Below are positions 46,731-57,861 of a DNA stretch of 64,000 bases, one piece after another. Below the pieces are notes generated by a model. It was not told the origin of the DNA. It searched no databases and saw only the letters and a program-made list of their open reading frames with translations. Numbering within the stretch: the stretch's first letter is position 1; each line of letters starts with the position of its first letter. A program made the translations under genes and the position numbers. The stretch is from Aureobasidium sp. EXF-3400 (lineage: Eukaryota > Ascomycota > Dothideomycetes > Dothideales > Saccotheciaceae), in NCBI GenBank assembly GCA_024195585.1, contig SWBL01000240.1, forward strand, positions 1 to 64,000, given 5' to 3'.

Positions 46731-49077
46731 TTCTACCTGGCTCGTCGGCGGGACATGGGACCAATGCGACAACCAACAATGCATCCTCGAGGGGCAGCGC
46801 CAGAAGTTCATCGCTGCTCAAGGCGCTGCGAGACCCGTACCACTTGATTGGCGTCAAACCCGTTGAATTCGGCAGTCAGAGACAAAGAGCCGAGGGGCCA
46901 CATCTGGACGACTGCGAGTGGCGAAGGCAGGTCTTGCAACTCAAGATCCAACAGGTATGTCTGATATCCACTACCGACAAATGGTCGCAACTGACGAGTT
47001 CACATAGGCCAAATGCTACACGGATTGGTTCTCAGCAGCCTCGGAACTCGACACACTCGAAGGCAGAGACGCCTGGAAAGAGGAAGAGGAATGCCATGAA
47101 TACGATACAGCCTTGCTCAAGGCTCGGCTACAAGAGCTGGAAGACGCGCGCATTAGTTGCGACGCAAAGCGTATGCTGTTTCTGGCTCGGACGTCCCTGA
47201 CAAGAGATCTTGGAGGCATGGGCGATCTGCGTCTGTACAAGCATTGCAGAGTTGGCACCAAGACGCTCATCGAACGATACATCTCAGCCGCTCTGGCCAT
47301 GCTTGACACGATTGTCGACATGTGCTCACCTGCGAACAAGAAAGATACCGAATTGGATGTCAGGGAGGTCTACGAACAGCTGTTGAGTGCTAGGCAGGCC
47401 TTTGGCAGAAGCGCGTTACTGCTCTCTGGAGGCGGCACTCTCGGTATGAATCATATCGGTGTACTCAAGACGCTCTTCGAAGCCCGTCTGCTGCCTCGCA
47501 TCATATCGGGTGCATCCGCTGGATCCATCGTCGCTGCAGTCCTCTGCACCAAAACCGACGATGAAATACCACAAGTCCTGCGCGAATTCTGCTACGGGGA
47601 CTTGGATGTCTTTGAAAAGGAAGGAGAGCCCGAGAACGTTTTGAAGAAGGTCTTTCGCTTCTGCACAAAAGGTGCCCTCTTCGACATTGCCAACCTCATT
47701 CGCGTCATGAAGCAATTGCTTGGAGACATGACTTTCCAGGAAGCCTACAACAGGACGAGACGCATTCTCAATATCGGCGTGTCGACTGCCAGTCTTTACG
47801 AGTTACCCAGGCTGCTCAACTACATCACTGCTCCGAATGTCATGATTTGGTCCGCCGTTGCCACAAGTTGCTCTGTTCCCTTCGTCTTCTCGCCTGCCCA
47901 ACTACTAGCCAAAGATCCACGCACTGGACTCGAAGTTCCGTGGGATCAGTCTCCTCAACGCTGGATTGATGGCTCGGTCGACAACGACTTACCAATGGGC
48001 CGCCTAGCAGAAATGTTCAACGTCAATCACTTTATCGTCTCTCAGGTCAACCCTCACGTTGTACCTTTTTTGGAAAGAGACGATGAGATTGCGGCGCCCG
48101 CTCCCGAATCCTCAAGATTCGCCTGGTCTGCTGGACCTAGCTGGCTCCGAACCGTTGCTAACCTCGCGAAAGGAGAGGCTCTCCATCGAATGCATGTCCT
48201 CGCGGAACTCGGAGTCTTGCCGACTACCATGTCCAAGCTTCGTTCAGTGCTAAGTCAACACTACTCGGGCGATATCACAATTCTGCCTGAGGTCTCATTC
48301 ACACAGTTTCCTCGCGTTCTCAGTAACCCAACAACCGACTTCATGTCGCGTGCTATGCTCAGCGGTGAAACAGCTACCTGGCCAAAACTGTCACAAGTCA
48401 GGAATCACTGCGCTATCGAGCTGGCTCTTGATGTCGCAGTGCAGAAAGTGCGTTATGGTCTCGTCTTTTCACCCAGCCAGATCGACCTCCGCCTCAACGC
48501 TTTCGCTTCCACTGCCATCTCGAATGAAGACCAAATACGACACACACGACGAGCCAGCCACGGCAGCCCTCCCGAAAGCGAACGACCACACCTCCTCGCC
48601 GTTCCCGCAACATACTCCCTCCGCAAACCCAGCAACGCACAACTCGCCCAAACCTCCCACATCTCCCGCTTCCCCAAACACGCAGGCGGTCTCCACGACG
48701 ACTTCACCTCCGGCCAAGAAACCGCCGTCGACTCCGAAGACGCAGATTGGTCAGACTCCTCCGCCGACTCTCCCACCCGCCAAACACCTAAACTCTGGCC
48801 ACCCACCTTTATCTCTCGCTCTCAACCCGTGACGCCAAATCTACATGCTAGAATGTATATGTCCTCGTCACCGGCTTTGGTGCTTACGAGGGCAGACAAG
48901 GATGCTGAGTTTGCGGATAAAGTTGTGGCTAGTCCTATGGAGTATAAGAGTGTTTTTCAGAATGCGAGACCACAGTATGGAGAAGAGGGAGCAGATGTTT
49001 CTTGGACCAGGGGTATGGTCAGGAGGAAGAGAAGTTTGACTACTGGGACTAGGGGGTTGTGGCCACCTGGGAGATGA
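46706..49077 (+). CDS. Patatin-like triacylglycerol lipase with DUF3336 (Tgl3/4/5 type)
   Basis: Exons 46706-46954 and 47008-49077 (53-nt phase-0 intron) give 772 residues. The DUF3336 region (about 85-205, including WKEEEECHEYD and RDLGGMGDLRLY) precedes a patatin domain with the oxyanion loop GGGTLG (224-229), the nucleophile motif GASAGS (Ser253) and the catalytic Asp in DGSVDNDLP (Asp404). This pattern defines the yeast Tgl3/Tgl4/Tgl5 group, which releases fatty acids from stored triacylglycerol on lipid droplets. The C-terminal 200 residues are disordered and basic/Ser-rich. Within that tail codon choice flips from C-ending to G/T-ending near base 48845. Confidence 0.93.
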
Positions 49078-49280
49078 GTTTCTTCTTTGGTCTGTGGAGT
49101 TGGAGTGGTTGGGTATCTTGGTTGAAATGGCGTTAGAGGGTATAAGGGCATCAAAGGTGGAATCATTGGTTTTCACTCTAGAGATGCATTGGGTACAAGG
49201 CCAACACGTGGAAATGGTTGATACACAGGCGTTGTGTTCTCAGGATAGGAAGAGAAAGACATCCGATTCTTCCCTGCCTC
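48540..49280. other. Strand-composition switch (C-rich to G-rich)
   Basis: The + strand at 48540-48840 is strongly C- and A-rich and G-poor; from about 48845 to 49260 it is G- and T-rich and C-poor. The change lies inside the lipase tail and continues past its stop codon into non-coding sequence, so it is not a coding effect alone. Confidence 0.6.
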
Positions 49281-49679
49281 TTTCCCTAACCTTCGAATAG
49301 TAAAAGGCGCTCCTGCATTGGTTCTTTTTTGACCGTGGATATACTGCGACCGCCAGTCTTGTCTTGTGTGTGCTGTGTATTCCTGAAGCTTTTATTCGAA
49401 CAGACTTCGTATACAAAGGCATCAGATCGGATGTCACGGGTTCAAGAAAGAGAAAGTGCGGTGCAAGCAAGATACATAGAAAGCAAAAAGCTGTATTGGA
49501 AGGGGTATCATGTATGTAAAGCAAAAGCAAAGCAGCCCAATGTCTCGTAATCCGTCGTCAAGTTTGTTCATATCGTGTAGTCCATACTCCATTTGCCATG
49601 CAATTCTTCCGTATAGCAGATCCGGCTGCTAAGATGCTGTATTCATAGAGCAAGCAAAGCCGACAATGGCCAGCTCTCA
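49078..49679. other. Convergent intergenic region
   Basis: 602 bases between the 3' ends of the lipase and the Mei5/Sfr1-like gene. The first 180 bases are G/T-rich, the tail of the composition switch at 48845. Nothing else is recognised. Confidence 0.4.
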
Positions 49680-50513
49680 TTATTTCCACGCCAAAGTCTT
49701 GTTGTCCCAGCCAATGACCTCAGGATCGATATTCAGTACCTTCAACATAACACCCAGCGATAATTCCTGCTCTTCATCCTCTTTTTCCCTCTCTTGCTCC
49801 TCATCCCCTTCTCTTTTGTGTTGTTGTTTAGAGGCATTCTCCTCGATCATCCCTCTCCTTTGTCTCTTTCCCCTCTCAGTCAACACATCCCCCTCTTCAT
49901 CTCTCCAATTATCTTCATTGCCCTCATCATTGACCTCTCTCTCATCATTGAACTCGCCAAAGAAGGAGTTGGAGGAGGATTGTCGTTGTTGCGATAGAAA
50001 AGTGTTGTAACCACCATTATCTTTTATGCTTTGTTCGAATGAGGAAAAGACTTCTTCGGCTGCGAGTTGGCTTGCTTTGAGCCATTTTTGTGATAGGCGG
50101 ATGAGGCGAGGTTGTTGGCGTGGATGCTGCGATTGGGGTGGTTGTTGCGAGGAAGGGTGAGAGCATTGAGAGGAGGGCTGAGAGGGCGTGGTGATTTGTG
50201 CAGCTTGAGCTAAAATGCCGTTCTGACTCCTCAACACCCTTATCCTAGCTTCCAGGGCCTTGATGTCTTGTTGCGCTCGTACAACTACTGGGTCATAAGG
50301 GTCGTGAGAGGTATTTCGGTGCAGTGGTGTGGAGGTTTTGAGATTACTACTGCGGAGGGGGGTATACGGCGTTGATGGTGCTGGTTGCGTGCGTGAAGGT
50401 GCCGGAGTGCTTGTTGAGGTGGTTGGGGCATTGCGCTTTAAGGGTGAGACGAAGGGTTTGTGGATGCCGATGGAGTCTACGCGGCGCCTTTTGGCGGCTG
50501 GCGGCGTGGACAT
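49680..50513 (-). CDS. Mei5/Sfr1-like recombination accessory protein
   Basis: An intronless gene of 277 residues. After a disordered, basic N-terminus (KRRRVDS, KPFVSPLKR, TPYTPLRSS) comes a coiled-coil segment KALEARIRVLRSQNGILAQAAQI, then LIRLSQKWLKASQLAAEEVFSSFEQ, and a C-terminal motif LGVMLKVLNIDPEVIGWD. This order fits the Mei5/Sfr1 family (PF10376), which pairs with Sae3/Swi5 to stimulate Rad51 and Dmc1 strand exchange in DNA repair and meiosis. Between these parts lies an acidic/Gln-rich region (about 200-255) unlike most relatives. I use the ATG at 50513, not the in-frame ATG at 50678, because the added 55 residues look like leader sequence. The family call is from pattern memory. 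Confidence 0.78.
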   Translation of the reverse strand: MSTPPAAKRRRVDSIGIHKPFVSPLKRNAPTTSTSTPAPSRTQPAPSTPYTPLRSSNLKTSTPLHRNTSHDPYDPVVVRAQQDIKALEARIRVLRSQNGILAQAAQITTPSQPSSQCSHPSSQQPPQSQHPRQQPRLIRLSQKWLKASQLAAEEVFSSFEQSIKDNGGYNTFLSQQRQSSSNSFFGEFNDEREVNDEGNEDNWRDEEGDVLTERGKRQRRGMIEENASKQQHKREGDEEQEREKEDEEQELSLGVMLKVLNIDPEVIGWDNKTLAWK

Positions 50514-50640
50514 GGTTTTGTTGGTTACATTTGTGATGTGGTGTTTTGTGTGCAGAGGAAGAAGGTGGGAGCCTGGAATAGCTTGGAAATTGTGGAGGGG
50601 TAATGCCGTTTTGGCTGTGTTTGACACCCTGGCTTTGGGT
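49680..50640. other. Strand-composition switch (C-rich to G-rich)
   Basis: The + strand at about 49700-49960 is C/T-rich with little G; from about 49970 to 50640 it is rich in G. The turn lies in the middle of the Mei5/Sfr1-like gene (minus strand). Protein composition (acidic on the left) contributes to the left arm, so this example is weaker than the others. Confidence 0.45.
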
Positions 50641-50961
50641 AAACCTGTCACAAGAAGGACAAAAAAGCCGAATTGCAACCCATGAAGATGTTTAACCAGT
50701 AGGAATCATGTCTTGTAGTTATATGGCTCATGTATTATCCTGTATTTGTAGAAGTTATATACTCTATTCATCAGGTTGCAAGCAAAGAGATGATGACTCG
50801 GAATTCTGTCCATCAGTTGCTGGATTACCGCGACCGCACACTCCAATCTATTTCACACAATATATATTGACTGGTGAGAACATTTGATGGACCGAAAGCG
50901 TCATTTGCAACCTATACATTTTTTGTAAAACTATCTATCTACACCGGGCCATTCGCCTATT
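50514..50961. other. Intergenic region
   Basis: 448 bases: promoter of the Mei5/Sfr1-like gene and 3' end of GWT1. G-rich to about 50640, then AT-rich with ATATATATTG-like stretches near 50860. No gene seen. Confidence 0.4.
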
Positions 50962-52587
50962 TTACAGCTTGATGGTGATGTTGCGCTGATCCAAGAACAA
51001 ACCGACTCCAGTCAGGATGCTCATGTAACTAATCAAGACGGCCACAGCCTGGTAGTCATTCATGTCCAAAGTGGGCATAGTCATGTTGACAAGGCCAGTC
51101 AAAACATTGGCAAGGCAGAAGATGGCCAATCCATTGCGGTTGAAAGCATGGAGCACCTTGCTGGTAGCCTTGTGAACGCGCTCCTGCTCAACCTTTCTGT
51201 CGCGGGAAGTATACAAGAGAGGGAAGAGCATACCCTCGATGACACGGAAAAGAAGCAGCTGCCCACAGTTGAAGGCTGCGACCCATGCCAGGTAAGCCAG
51301 GTTCGCTAGGCGACGAGAAACTGTCAAGCGAGGACCGTAGTGCCAGGTCAGGAAAACGTAAACGACAATCCAGAGACCAGTCCACTTGGCGAGTTTGATC
51401 ATGGAGTTGTGCTCGCGAGTCTTGCGAACTTCCTTCAAGCTATCAGTTCCACCGAGCATCTCAGCAACCCATTCATCGTTTTGTGTGATAGGAGTGGCTG
51501 CATTGACATCACGGCGAAGCGCTTCCATGCCGATGCCCTGTCCGACGATGAAGATGGCGAGGTAGCCAAGGAAAGAGAAGATACCCTCGCGGTTGGCTGA
51601 AATGAAGTCGTCTCTGGGTGCCATGAACATGTACATTCCAAGGTCGGTGTAGTTGTACATCATCTCGTAAGGGACGAGCAATGCGAAGCCGAGAGCGCTG
51701 TATGAGGGAACGTACTTGATGACCGGTTGGAGAATAGTAACAAAGATGGGCAGGAGTCCAAGAGTGAAGAAGAAGTTCCAGTGGACGCCGTACTCGGTAA
51801 CGTGCTCCTGGTACTCAAGACCCTTGACAGTCCAAAGGCGAAGGAATCCCAGAGCAAGCATAGGCAAAGAATGCATAACTGCAGAGTTCATCTTGTTGGC
51901 GAAGCTGACTTTGGGTGCATCCTCCTCTTCCTCCTTGAGTGCCTGACGAGCGTAGACCAGGCCAGCACCGAAGACGAAAGAACCAACACCCAGATCCATA
52001 AGAGAAACACCCCAATTCTCAACCTTGGCGAAACGACGAGGGAACACAGGGAAATCAACAGCCAAGATAGAGATGCAAGTAATGATCATCATGGCACCTC
52101 TGTAGGTGGTGATGAAAGGCTTGATGGGAACGAAGGCAACGGGTTCAGGGGGTCCTGCAGCTTCATCTTCCTTGACAGGAGGCTTTGCTGGCTTGTTGAA
52201 TCTGTGGTCGAGGTTGTCGCCATTGACAACAGTGCCAATTGCGGGAACCAAAAGTAATCCAATCAAGACAGTAGGGTTATCAGCATATGCTGTGACAGCG
52301 AAGAGGATAGCTCCGACTTGAAGCAAGAAATCAGTCAACAACGACGATGTCGTATAGGGTTCGAAAAATTTCTGCCTGGTCTGGAGGACAGCCCAGAGCA
52401 AAGCCGCAGCCTGTTATCATAGTCAGTTGGATACCGCCATCGACGTTGTGCCTGTAATATGCGGCTGAAGATGAGGAATGCGACATACAGGAGCTACCAG
52501 CGTCACTTGAGTGATATCCCAGATATTACTACCCGTATGACCCGTGACGAAGTCGATCTTGCGCTCGGTATAGCTGTCTCCAAACAT
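50962..52587 (-). CDS. GWT1: GPI-anchor inositol acyltransferase Gwt1 (PIG-W)
   Basis: Exons 52587-52489 and 52410-50962 (78-nt phase-0 intron) give 515 residues and about 12 to 13 membrane helices. The N-terminus YTERKIDFVTGHTGSNIWDITQVTLVAP, joined across the splice to AAALLWAVLQTRQKFF, matches Gwt1. Further marks are FVPIKPFITTYRGAMMIITCISILAVDFPVFPRRFAK, WGVSLMDLGVGSFVFGAGLV, GLEYQEHVTEYGVHWNFFFTL and RREGIFSFLGYLAIF-like sequence (here ANREGIFSFLGY). The enzyme adds an acyl chain to the inositol of GlcN-PI in the ER, an early step in GPI-anchor synthesis, so it acts on the pathway used by the wall protein at 38.7-42 kb. Confidence 0.95.
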
Positions 52588-53939
52588 GATGCCGGTGTTG
52601 TTGGAAAGAAAAGGAAGGTTGTTCTTTCCTTCTGGAAATGAGGACAACACAGTGTTCTCAAAGGGGCCGCCTGTCTCCGAGTCTTCTCGAATCTCGACAA
52701 GCTGTCAAACAAAACATTTCGAAAATGAAGCTTGGTCATAGCTTGCTGCCCACAGGCTTCGGTACCGAGCAAGCCGAATGCTTCTTCGACATTCGCTCCT
52801 GCTTACCAATGAACGCGGAATGTTAGAGGAACGAGGAGACTTGTCGTATCACGAGAGTGATTTGATCATATCCTACTGATAATACTCAGTCAAAGACTGT
52901 CGCTTGAGACGAAGTCTAGCATATCGTGAGTCGGCACACATGGCATGCTGTGGGTGTCCATACTACCTCCGTCGTCCGGATCGGTGAGTTTCTTTGCCGA
53001 AAGCCGTTCCTTCTCCTGACAGCACGCCGGTTACAGCCCTCCGACTCTCATCTCTTTTCCCAAGCCCTTTTTGTGAAGCGCTTCCCACGACTCAGGATCT
53101 GCCTCTTCTTGTGCTTTACAGATGGCTCGGCCGCCTAGTATATCGTTCACGACATCGGTTTTATGAGGAGGCTCTTGATTTTACACGCCTGGAGCAGGTA
53201 TCCACATTGAGAGAGAGTGGATTCCAGAGCAGACCTTACCAACTGCATCTGGATTCGTCTCTCTACCTATGTGCATGTCTTCCGAGCAGCAGGAGTCTTT
53301 CTACAGAACGCTGGAACAATACCCTGCTTAGAGTCTGGCAGCTGACAACATGTCCTTTGTACTTCAGTACTCATGTACGAGCGCTAGGCGGTTGTAGAAG
53401 GTAGATACTATTCGTCGTTCGAGAGATAGACTACAGCCATCGGCAGATACTCGTTCACGGCTATACAAGTTCGTCCAGGCCACATGGGCTTCTATGTTGC
53501 TGTTCATCTATATGCAAAATTGCCGTTGCAAATTTGGTCCCTTGGGGATGAGAGTAAGCGGACGTTGGAGGCTCACCAACGGTTCATCTTTCCCAATCTC
53601 CAGACTTCCTGTTTTGACATATAAACACTCGCAATGGGGAAGGTAGACGTTTGCCTGACCATCGCGGCTGCCACTTTCCCGGTAGCATGATGGCAATAGG
53701 ATAGAAAGTACGACTTACCTTCTGCAGATTCCTGCGAAACCAACACCCTCACGCTCTTTTCACCACTGTAGCCAAAAGCTCAATGTCACTCTTTTAACAA
53801 CTCTCCTTCATGCTGATACGATACCGACGCTTAATTCTAATACACTAATTTGCTGGAGAAACACCAACAAACCACACTCTCTTGTACAAATCAACAGGAC
53901 CTTACTTTTCAAGCACAGCACGCTGGATCCTCCTTCGCA
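52588..53939. other. 1.35 kb intergenic region without a supported gene
   Basis: Divergent promoters of GWT1 and the disordered-protein gene. A 136-codon frame at 52994-53404 (plus) has no recognisable feature. The 90 bases before 53940 are open in frame upstream, but lack an ATG. No tRNA or repeat is seen. Confidence 0.45.
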
Positions 53940-56900
53940 ATGACACCACTCGGCGATCGAAGTGTCAATAGACAGAGTCGCATACCTATTGTCGGTCTCG
54001 AGTCTTCCAGGAGTCGTGTAAACAACGAAAATGTACCACCTGCGTCCAACATCTCACGTCTTCTGGCTCCGACCAAGTCATCAGTGGCACGTTCGAGATC
54101 AACTTCGCCATCACCAATTCCACTACCTATCAATCCAAGACCAACGTCAACGACTCCAGGTCGTGGTCGCCTTAGTACAGTCACGTCACATGATAGTCTG
54201 AATGCGTCCTTTGCGCGACGCCTATCTCTACATCGGCCCTCAACAACTTCTCCGATGGATGATGGAAAGTTTGGCGCCCCTAGACCGCCAACAAAGTCAA
54301 CTCGCAGAACGGTACGTCAAAGCAGACCAAGTACACCGATCGCCCAGACGGAGGATACACAGAACCAGCTTCCTGGATTCAGAACGGGGCTTTCGAATAG
54401 ATCTCCGCTCAAGACTCCCAGCATTTTACAGAGACCAGAAGGGTCGGCTTTGACACACGAGCGACCGGTCACACGCCGTGGAAGTGCAACTCCAAACGGG
54501 ACCCCAAGCACGACGAAGTGTAGGTCTGCCAGCAAGCTACCACGCTCATCCGTTCACAACAGTCCTGTTATCGTGTCTCCGGTGCTGGATTCGCTGCCTA
54601 CAAGTTTCAGTTCACCACATGTCGTCTCACCAATCTCTTCGCTTGGTACTTCCAGTGAGACAGGCAACTTGACCGTCTCTGAGAACTTGAAAGAGCGTCG
54701 CCCACCAAGGATTTCTTCGCTCCAAGCACCTGAGCCCTGGAACCAGGATGTAGGATTAGGTATAGGCGTTTCCACAGCAGGAAGCTCGTTTGCCGAAGTT
54801 CAAGAGCATAAATATCTGCCTGCTGTACACAGTTTCTCAAGACCCCGAGCCCATCACATGGATAGGTCGCCAGCCAGTGTCATATCTCTAGCCGTCCCAC
54901 AACCTTCTGTTATTGCGGATTCCAAAAAGCTCGACACTTCGACTACACCCAAGATTGTGTGCAGATCACCAAGCCTGACTTCAAAGTCAGTAGTGGATGA
55001 GAACATCCTGACATTCGCCGGTCGAAGCTTGGGAAATCCTACAGATCTTGCTACTCTGGACCATGGCAGTGCTCGTTCATCGAAACGCAAAGATTGTTTT
55101 ACCACAGCCTCGCCGTTGACAAATGCAAGTCTAGCCCTCCAAGACTTACCTCCGAGAGTCCCATCGCCCTCAGAGCAAAACAAGCTAAGCCCTATCAGAC
55201 TGCTGTTCGGCGATAAAGGACCTACCTCTGACGATGTCTTCGAGTACACGCGAGTGAAGCAACTCTCGGGAAGCTTACTGTCCAGTTCTTTCGTTGGATC
55301 CACGTTGAGCATTTCCGAAGAAGCCGATCACCTCATTTTCGGAGACAAAGGCGCTCGCATCCCTTCCTCCATCTCTCAGACAAGTTTGGCAGTTCCTGCG
55401 GATGCCGAGTTCGACCTGCCTTCTCCTAGTGAGAACGGTTTCCATGTGTCTTGGCCTGCGGACTTTGGTTTCAATACGACCGATGGTCCAAACTCACCAA
55501 CCGTGCAAAGCTCACCATCTGTCCGACCCAAGGCATTCTCAGGGGTATCTGAGGAGAGTGAACAATCGGTTGCCGAACAGAACGCCGAGTCTTTCGACCA
55601 ATATCATGACGTGCAATCTGAGACGATGCCGCTCAACAATGGTTCAGGCGAGCAGATTGAGAGTAGAAGAGGAGACATCACAACAACACTATCCATCCTT
55701 GAGGGCACTCCGGCCAAAACAAACCCCCGATCGAGTGCTGCTCCAAAACCTGTCACGCGACGTTTTAGTGCAGCGAAGCTACCCAGGACCACTTCCAAGA
55801 TTGGCGTTCAGGATACTGTACACACCCGCAATGATCGTCTTCCGTCATACATGCTGCCCACGCCAGCCTCAGAGGCTCGTAAGAATTCTACAGTCAGTCC
55901 ACCAGAAATTCGTCGCAGCACCGCAAGTACGCCAAACCTGAACGCTCGTCGAGAAACTCAAGCCACAAAATCCACAACCACAGCTGACCCTGACAAGGTT
56001 CGTGTTCCTACCGGCAGACGAACCCCTGTGTCAGACTTGTGTGGTACTATTCGAAGCGGCCGACCGACGCCTACCTCTGCCATTCCCCGCAGCACAACGC
56101 CCATAGCTCGTCCCAGCACGGGTAGTCAGACTATCGCTACTCCCAAGAAGACCGAAACGAGTCACCGCGCCTCGATTGGACACATCAAGATCGTTCGTCA
56201 GACGCCACAACCCATCGAGACATCTCGCGACGGCACCTTTCCGCCAACTCGACCTAGAAGTGAATCAAAGGGTAAATCGGTTCTAAACAACCTGAAAGGC
56301 TTGTTCTCTGGTAAAAGAGATGCTCCAGTAACGCCCAGTTCAAGTGGCAGAAGATTCTCCATCGGAAGCCGCAAATCAGTATCGACAGACGCTGATGTTC
56401 CGGATGTGCCTACTGTTCCCGACGTGCCAGCTATCCCTGCTGTGCCTGCTGTACCTGCCTTACCTGTTGGACCCACTTTGCCTACTATGCCCACTTTACC
56501 TGCTGTGTCTGCGGCATCTGCCTTGCCGGAATCACGGAGGAAGTCGACGACGAAGAGCATCCTGGTCAAGAAGACTACCACTGATGAGGCTCACTCTAAG
56601 ACCGAGATTCCGCCAAAGGACACCTCTATCTTGGCGAGATCTAGAAGGAAATCGACAGTCAAGGATAATCCAACGAAGAAGGACATGGCCGCTGATGAGA
56701 CACCTTCACTTCGTCGTAAGGCCTCGAAGCATAAGGTCGCTGCTGTTGAGGCAACTCAGGAGTCTGACTCGGGAAGGGAAACACGAGACACGGTTGCACT
56801 GATGGAAATGGGGCTCACTCTTCGTCAAGAAGCCTCTAAGGAAGACGATCTTGTTCGCAAGGAGCGCATGGCATCGTTTGCCCAAGTCATGCTTGATACT

Positions 56901-57077
56901 GTTACCAACGCCGTGGAAGCTGAGCGCAACATGTATACGGCAATGCAAGCAGCGGAGCAAGCAAAGATGTCGTACATGATGACCCAGCAGAGTGTCCAAG
57001 AGATGAACAAACTGGTCTCGACTTCCCGCCGATTGCCTCTGTTTAAGAGAAAGAAGCGCTCGGACGGCAACGCCTGA
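53940..57077 (+). CDS. Large intrinsically disordered Ser/Pro/Thr-rich protein
   Basis: An intronless gene of 1045 residues with no recognised globular domain. Most of it is Ser, Pro, Thr and Arg with many SP and TP pairs (for example SPLKTPSILQRP, RPSTPIAQTED, RRTPVSDLC), as in proteins regulated by proline-directed kinases or bound to microtubules. Around residues 818-860 runs a Val-Pro/Ala-Leu-Pro track (DVPDVPTVPDVPAIPAVPAV). The last 120 residues are helical and charged (LMEMGLTLRQEASKEDDLVRKERMASF, then AEQAKMSYMMTQQSVQEMNKLV), probably a coiled coil, and the end is basic. Function unknown; a cytoskeletal or cell-cycle scaffold is possible. The first ATG of the open frame is used. Confidence 0.8.
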   Translation: MTPLGDRSVNRQSRIPIVGLESSRSRVNNENVPPASNISRLLAPTKSSVARSRSTSPSPIPLPINPRPTSTTPGRGRLSTVTSHDSLNASFARRLSLHRPSTTSPMDDGKFGAPRPPTKSTRRTVRQSRPSTPIAQTEDTQNQLPGFRTGLSNRSPLKTPSILQRPEGSALTHERPVTRRGSATPNGTPSTTKCRSASKLPRSSVHNSPVIVSPVLDSLPTSFSSPHVVSPISSLGTSSETGNLTVSENLKERRPPRISSLQAPEPWNQDVGLGIGVSTAGSSFAEVQEHKYLPAVHSFSRPRAHHMDRSPASVISLAVPQPSVIADSKKLDTSTTPKIVCRSPSLTSKSVVDENILTFAGRSLGNPTDLATLDHGSARSSKRKDCFTTASPLTNASLALQDLPPRVPSPSEQNKLSPIRLLFGDKGPTSDDVFEYTRVKQLSGSLLSSSFVGSTLSISEEADHLIFGDKGARIPSSISQTSLAVPADAEFDLPSPSENGFHVSWPADFGFNTTDGPNSPTVQSSPSVRPKAFSGVSEESEQSVAEQNAESFDQYHDVQSETMPLNNGSGEQIESRRGDITTTLSILEGTPAKTNPRSSAAPKPVTRRFSAAKLPRTTSKIGVQDTVHTRNDRLPSYMLPTPASEARKNSTVSPPEIRRSTASTPNLNARRETQATKSTTTADPDKVRVPTGRRTPVSDLCGTIRSGRPTPTSAIPRSTTPIARPSTGSQTIATPKKTETSHRASIGHIKIVRQTPQPIETSRDGTFPPTRPRSESKGKSVLNNLKGLFSGKRDAPVTPSSSGRRFSIGSRKSVSTDADVPDVPTVPDVPAIPAVPAVPALPVGPTLPTMPTLPAVSAASALPESRRKSTTKSILVKKTTTDEAHSKTEIPPKDTSILARSRRKSTVKDNPTKKDMAADETPSLRRKASKHKVAAVEATQESDSGRETRDTVALMEMGLTLRQEASKEDDLVRKERMASFAQVMLDTVTNAVEAERNMYTAMQAAEQAKMSYMMTQQSVQEMNKLVSTSRRLPLFKRKKRSDGNA
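56395..56520 (+). repeat. Degenerate repeat encoding a Val/Ala/Leu-Pro track
   Basis: About fourteen 9-bp units of the form (GTGCCTGCT)n, encoding VPx or LPx triplets, diverged from each other at the third base. It lies in the disordered protein between a basic segment and the C-terminal coiled coil. Confidence 0.8.
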
Positions 57078-57861
57078 CCGGTCTGTACGCTTTTCTGCTG
57101 CGTACCAGCACCGGACAAACACTTTCCGCCAGTGTTATCATCATTGTATCGGTTGCGGTCCATTATCTTGCAGTTCTTCCGGCAGCCCAACATTTATCCC
57201 CCGGTATGGTTGCAAGACGTAGCGTGAACGAAGCTCGGCGAAGTCTGTAGATTTACCATTGTATTTCGTTATCCTCATGTATGAAGCTTACTCGTACTCG
57301 TACACGTTGTCTCGATACCACCGTAGTCGTGCAAACAGTTCGATTTATCAATAAATTTACGATTTATCAGGAGATTTCTCGGTCGGCCCACTTCACCGGA
57401 GTTGGCCTCCATAGACAAATGGTGATGCCCCACTTTTCCATGCGACGAGCCCCGCGCGGGGATAGGAAATAGAGAATGTATGATGTCAGAATGTTTGAGG
57501 CTGAAGCTGTCATCCAAGGTTTTTCGTACTCGTTCATATGGAGAAGTTAGCTGACCCTCGAGCTTTGGAGAAAGAATTGTTCGGCAGTTCCCTCCATATA
57601 TTAAACGAGTGTACCGGAGCTGTATCATTGGGTGTAGCGAGCACTGAACACGAGATGTGCAGCATGGATGCCAGCCGCAGCCGCAATTCTCGAATATATG
57701 GTGACGTCGAGACGATGCAACCCACCTGACGTAGCTACATCGTAAGGAATTAGGCGACAAGCTGTCAAGCACAAATACCCATCAAGGCCGCAGTTCGAGT
57801 CCGGTCTCATCTTACTTTGCTTCTTTCATCAGCAAAACCTCTAAAACACAACACATTCACA
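57078..57861. other. Intergenic region without a supported gene
   Basis: 784 bases of 3' sequence and the promoter of the zinc dehydrogenase gene. A small inverted repeat CCCGCGCGGGG is at about 57451-57461. Short frames on both strands lack features. The 30 bases before 57862 are A/C-rich, a typical strong leader. Confidence 0.4.

Noticed and set aside
52994..53404. A 136-codon frame between GWT1 and the disordered-protein gene
   Set aside because: No motif, and the region looks like promoter sequence.
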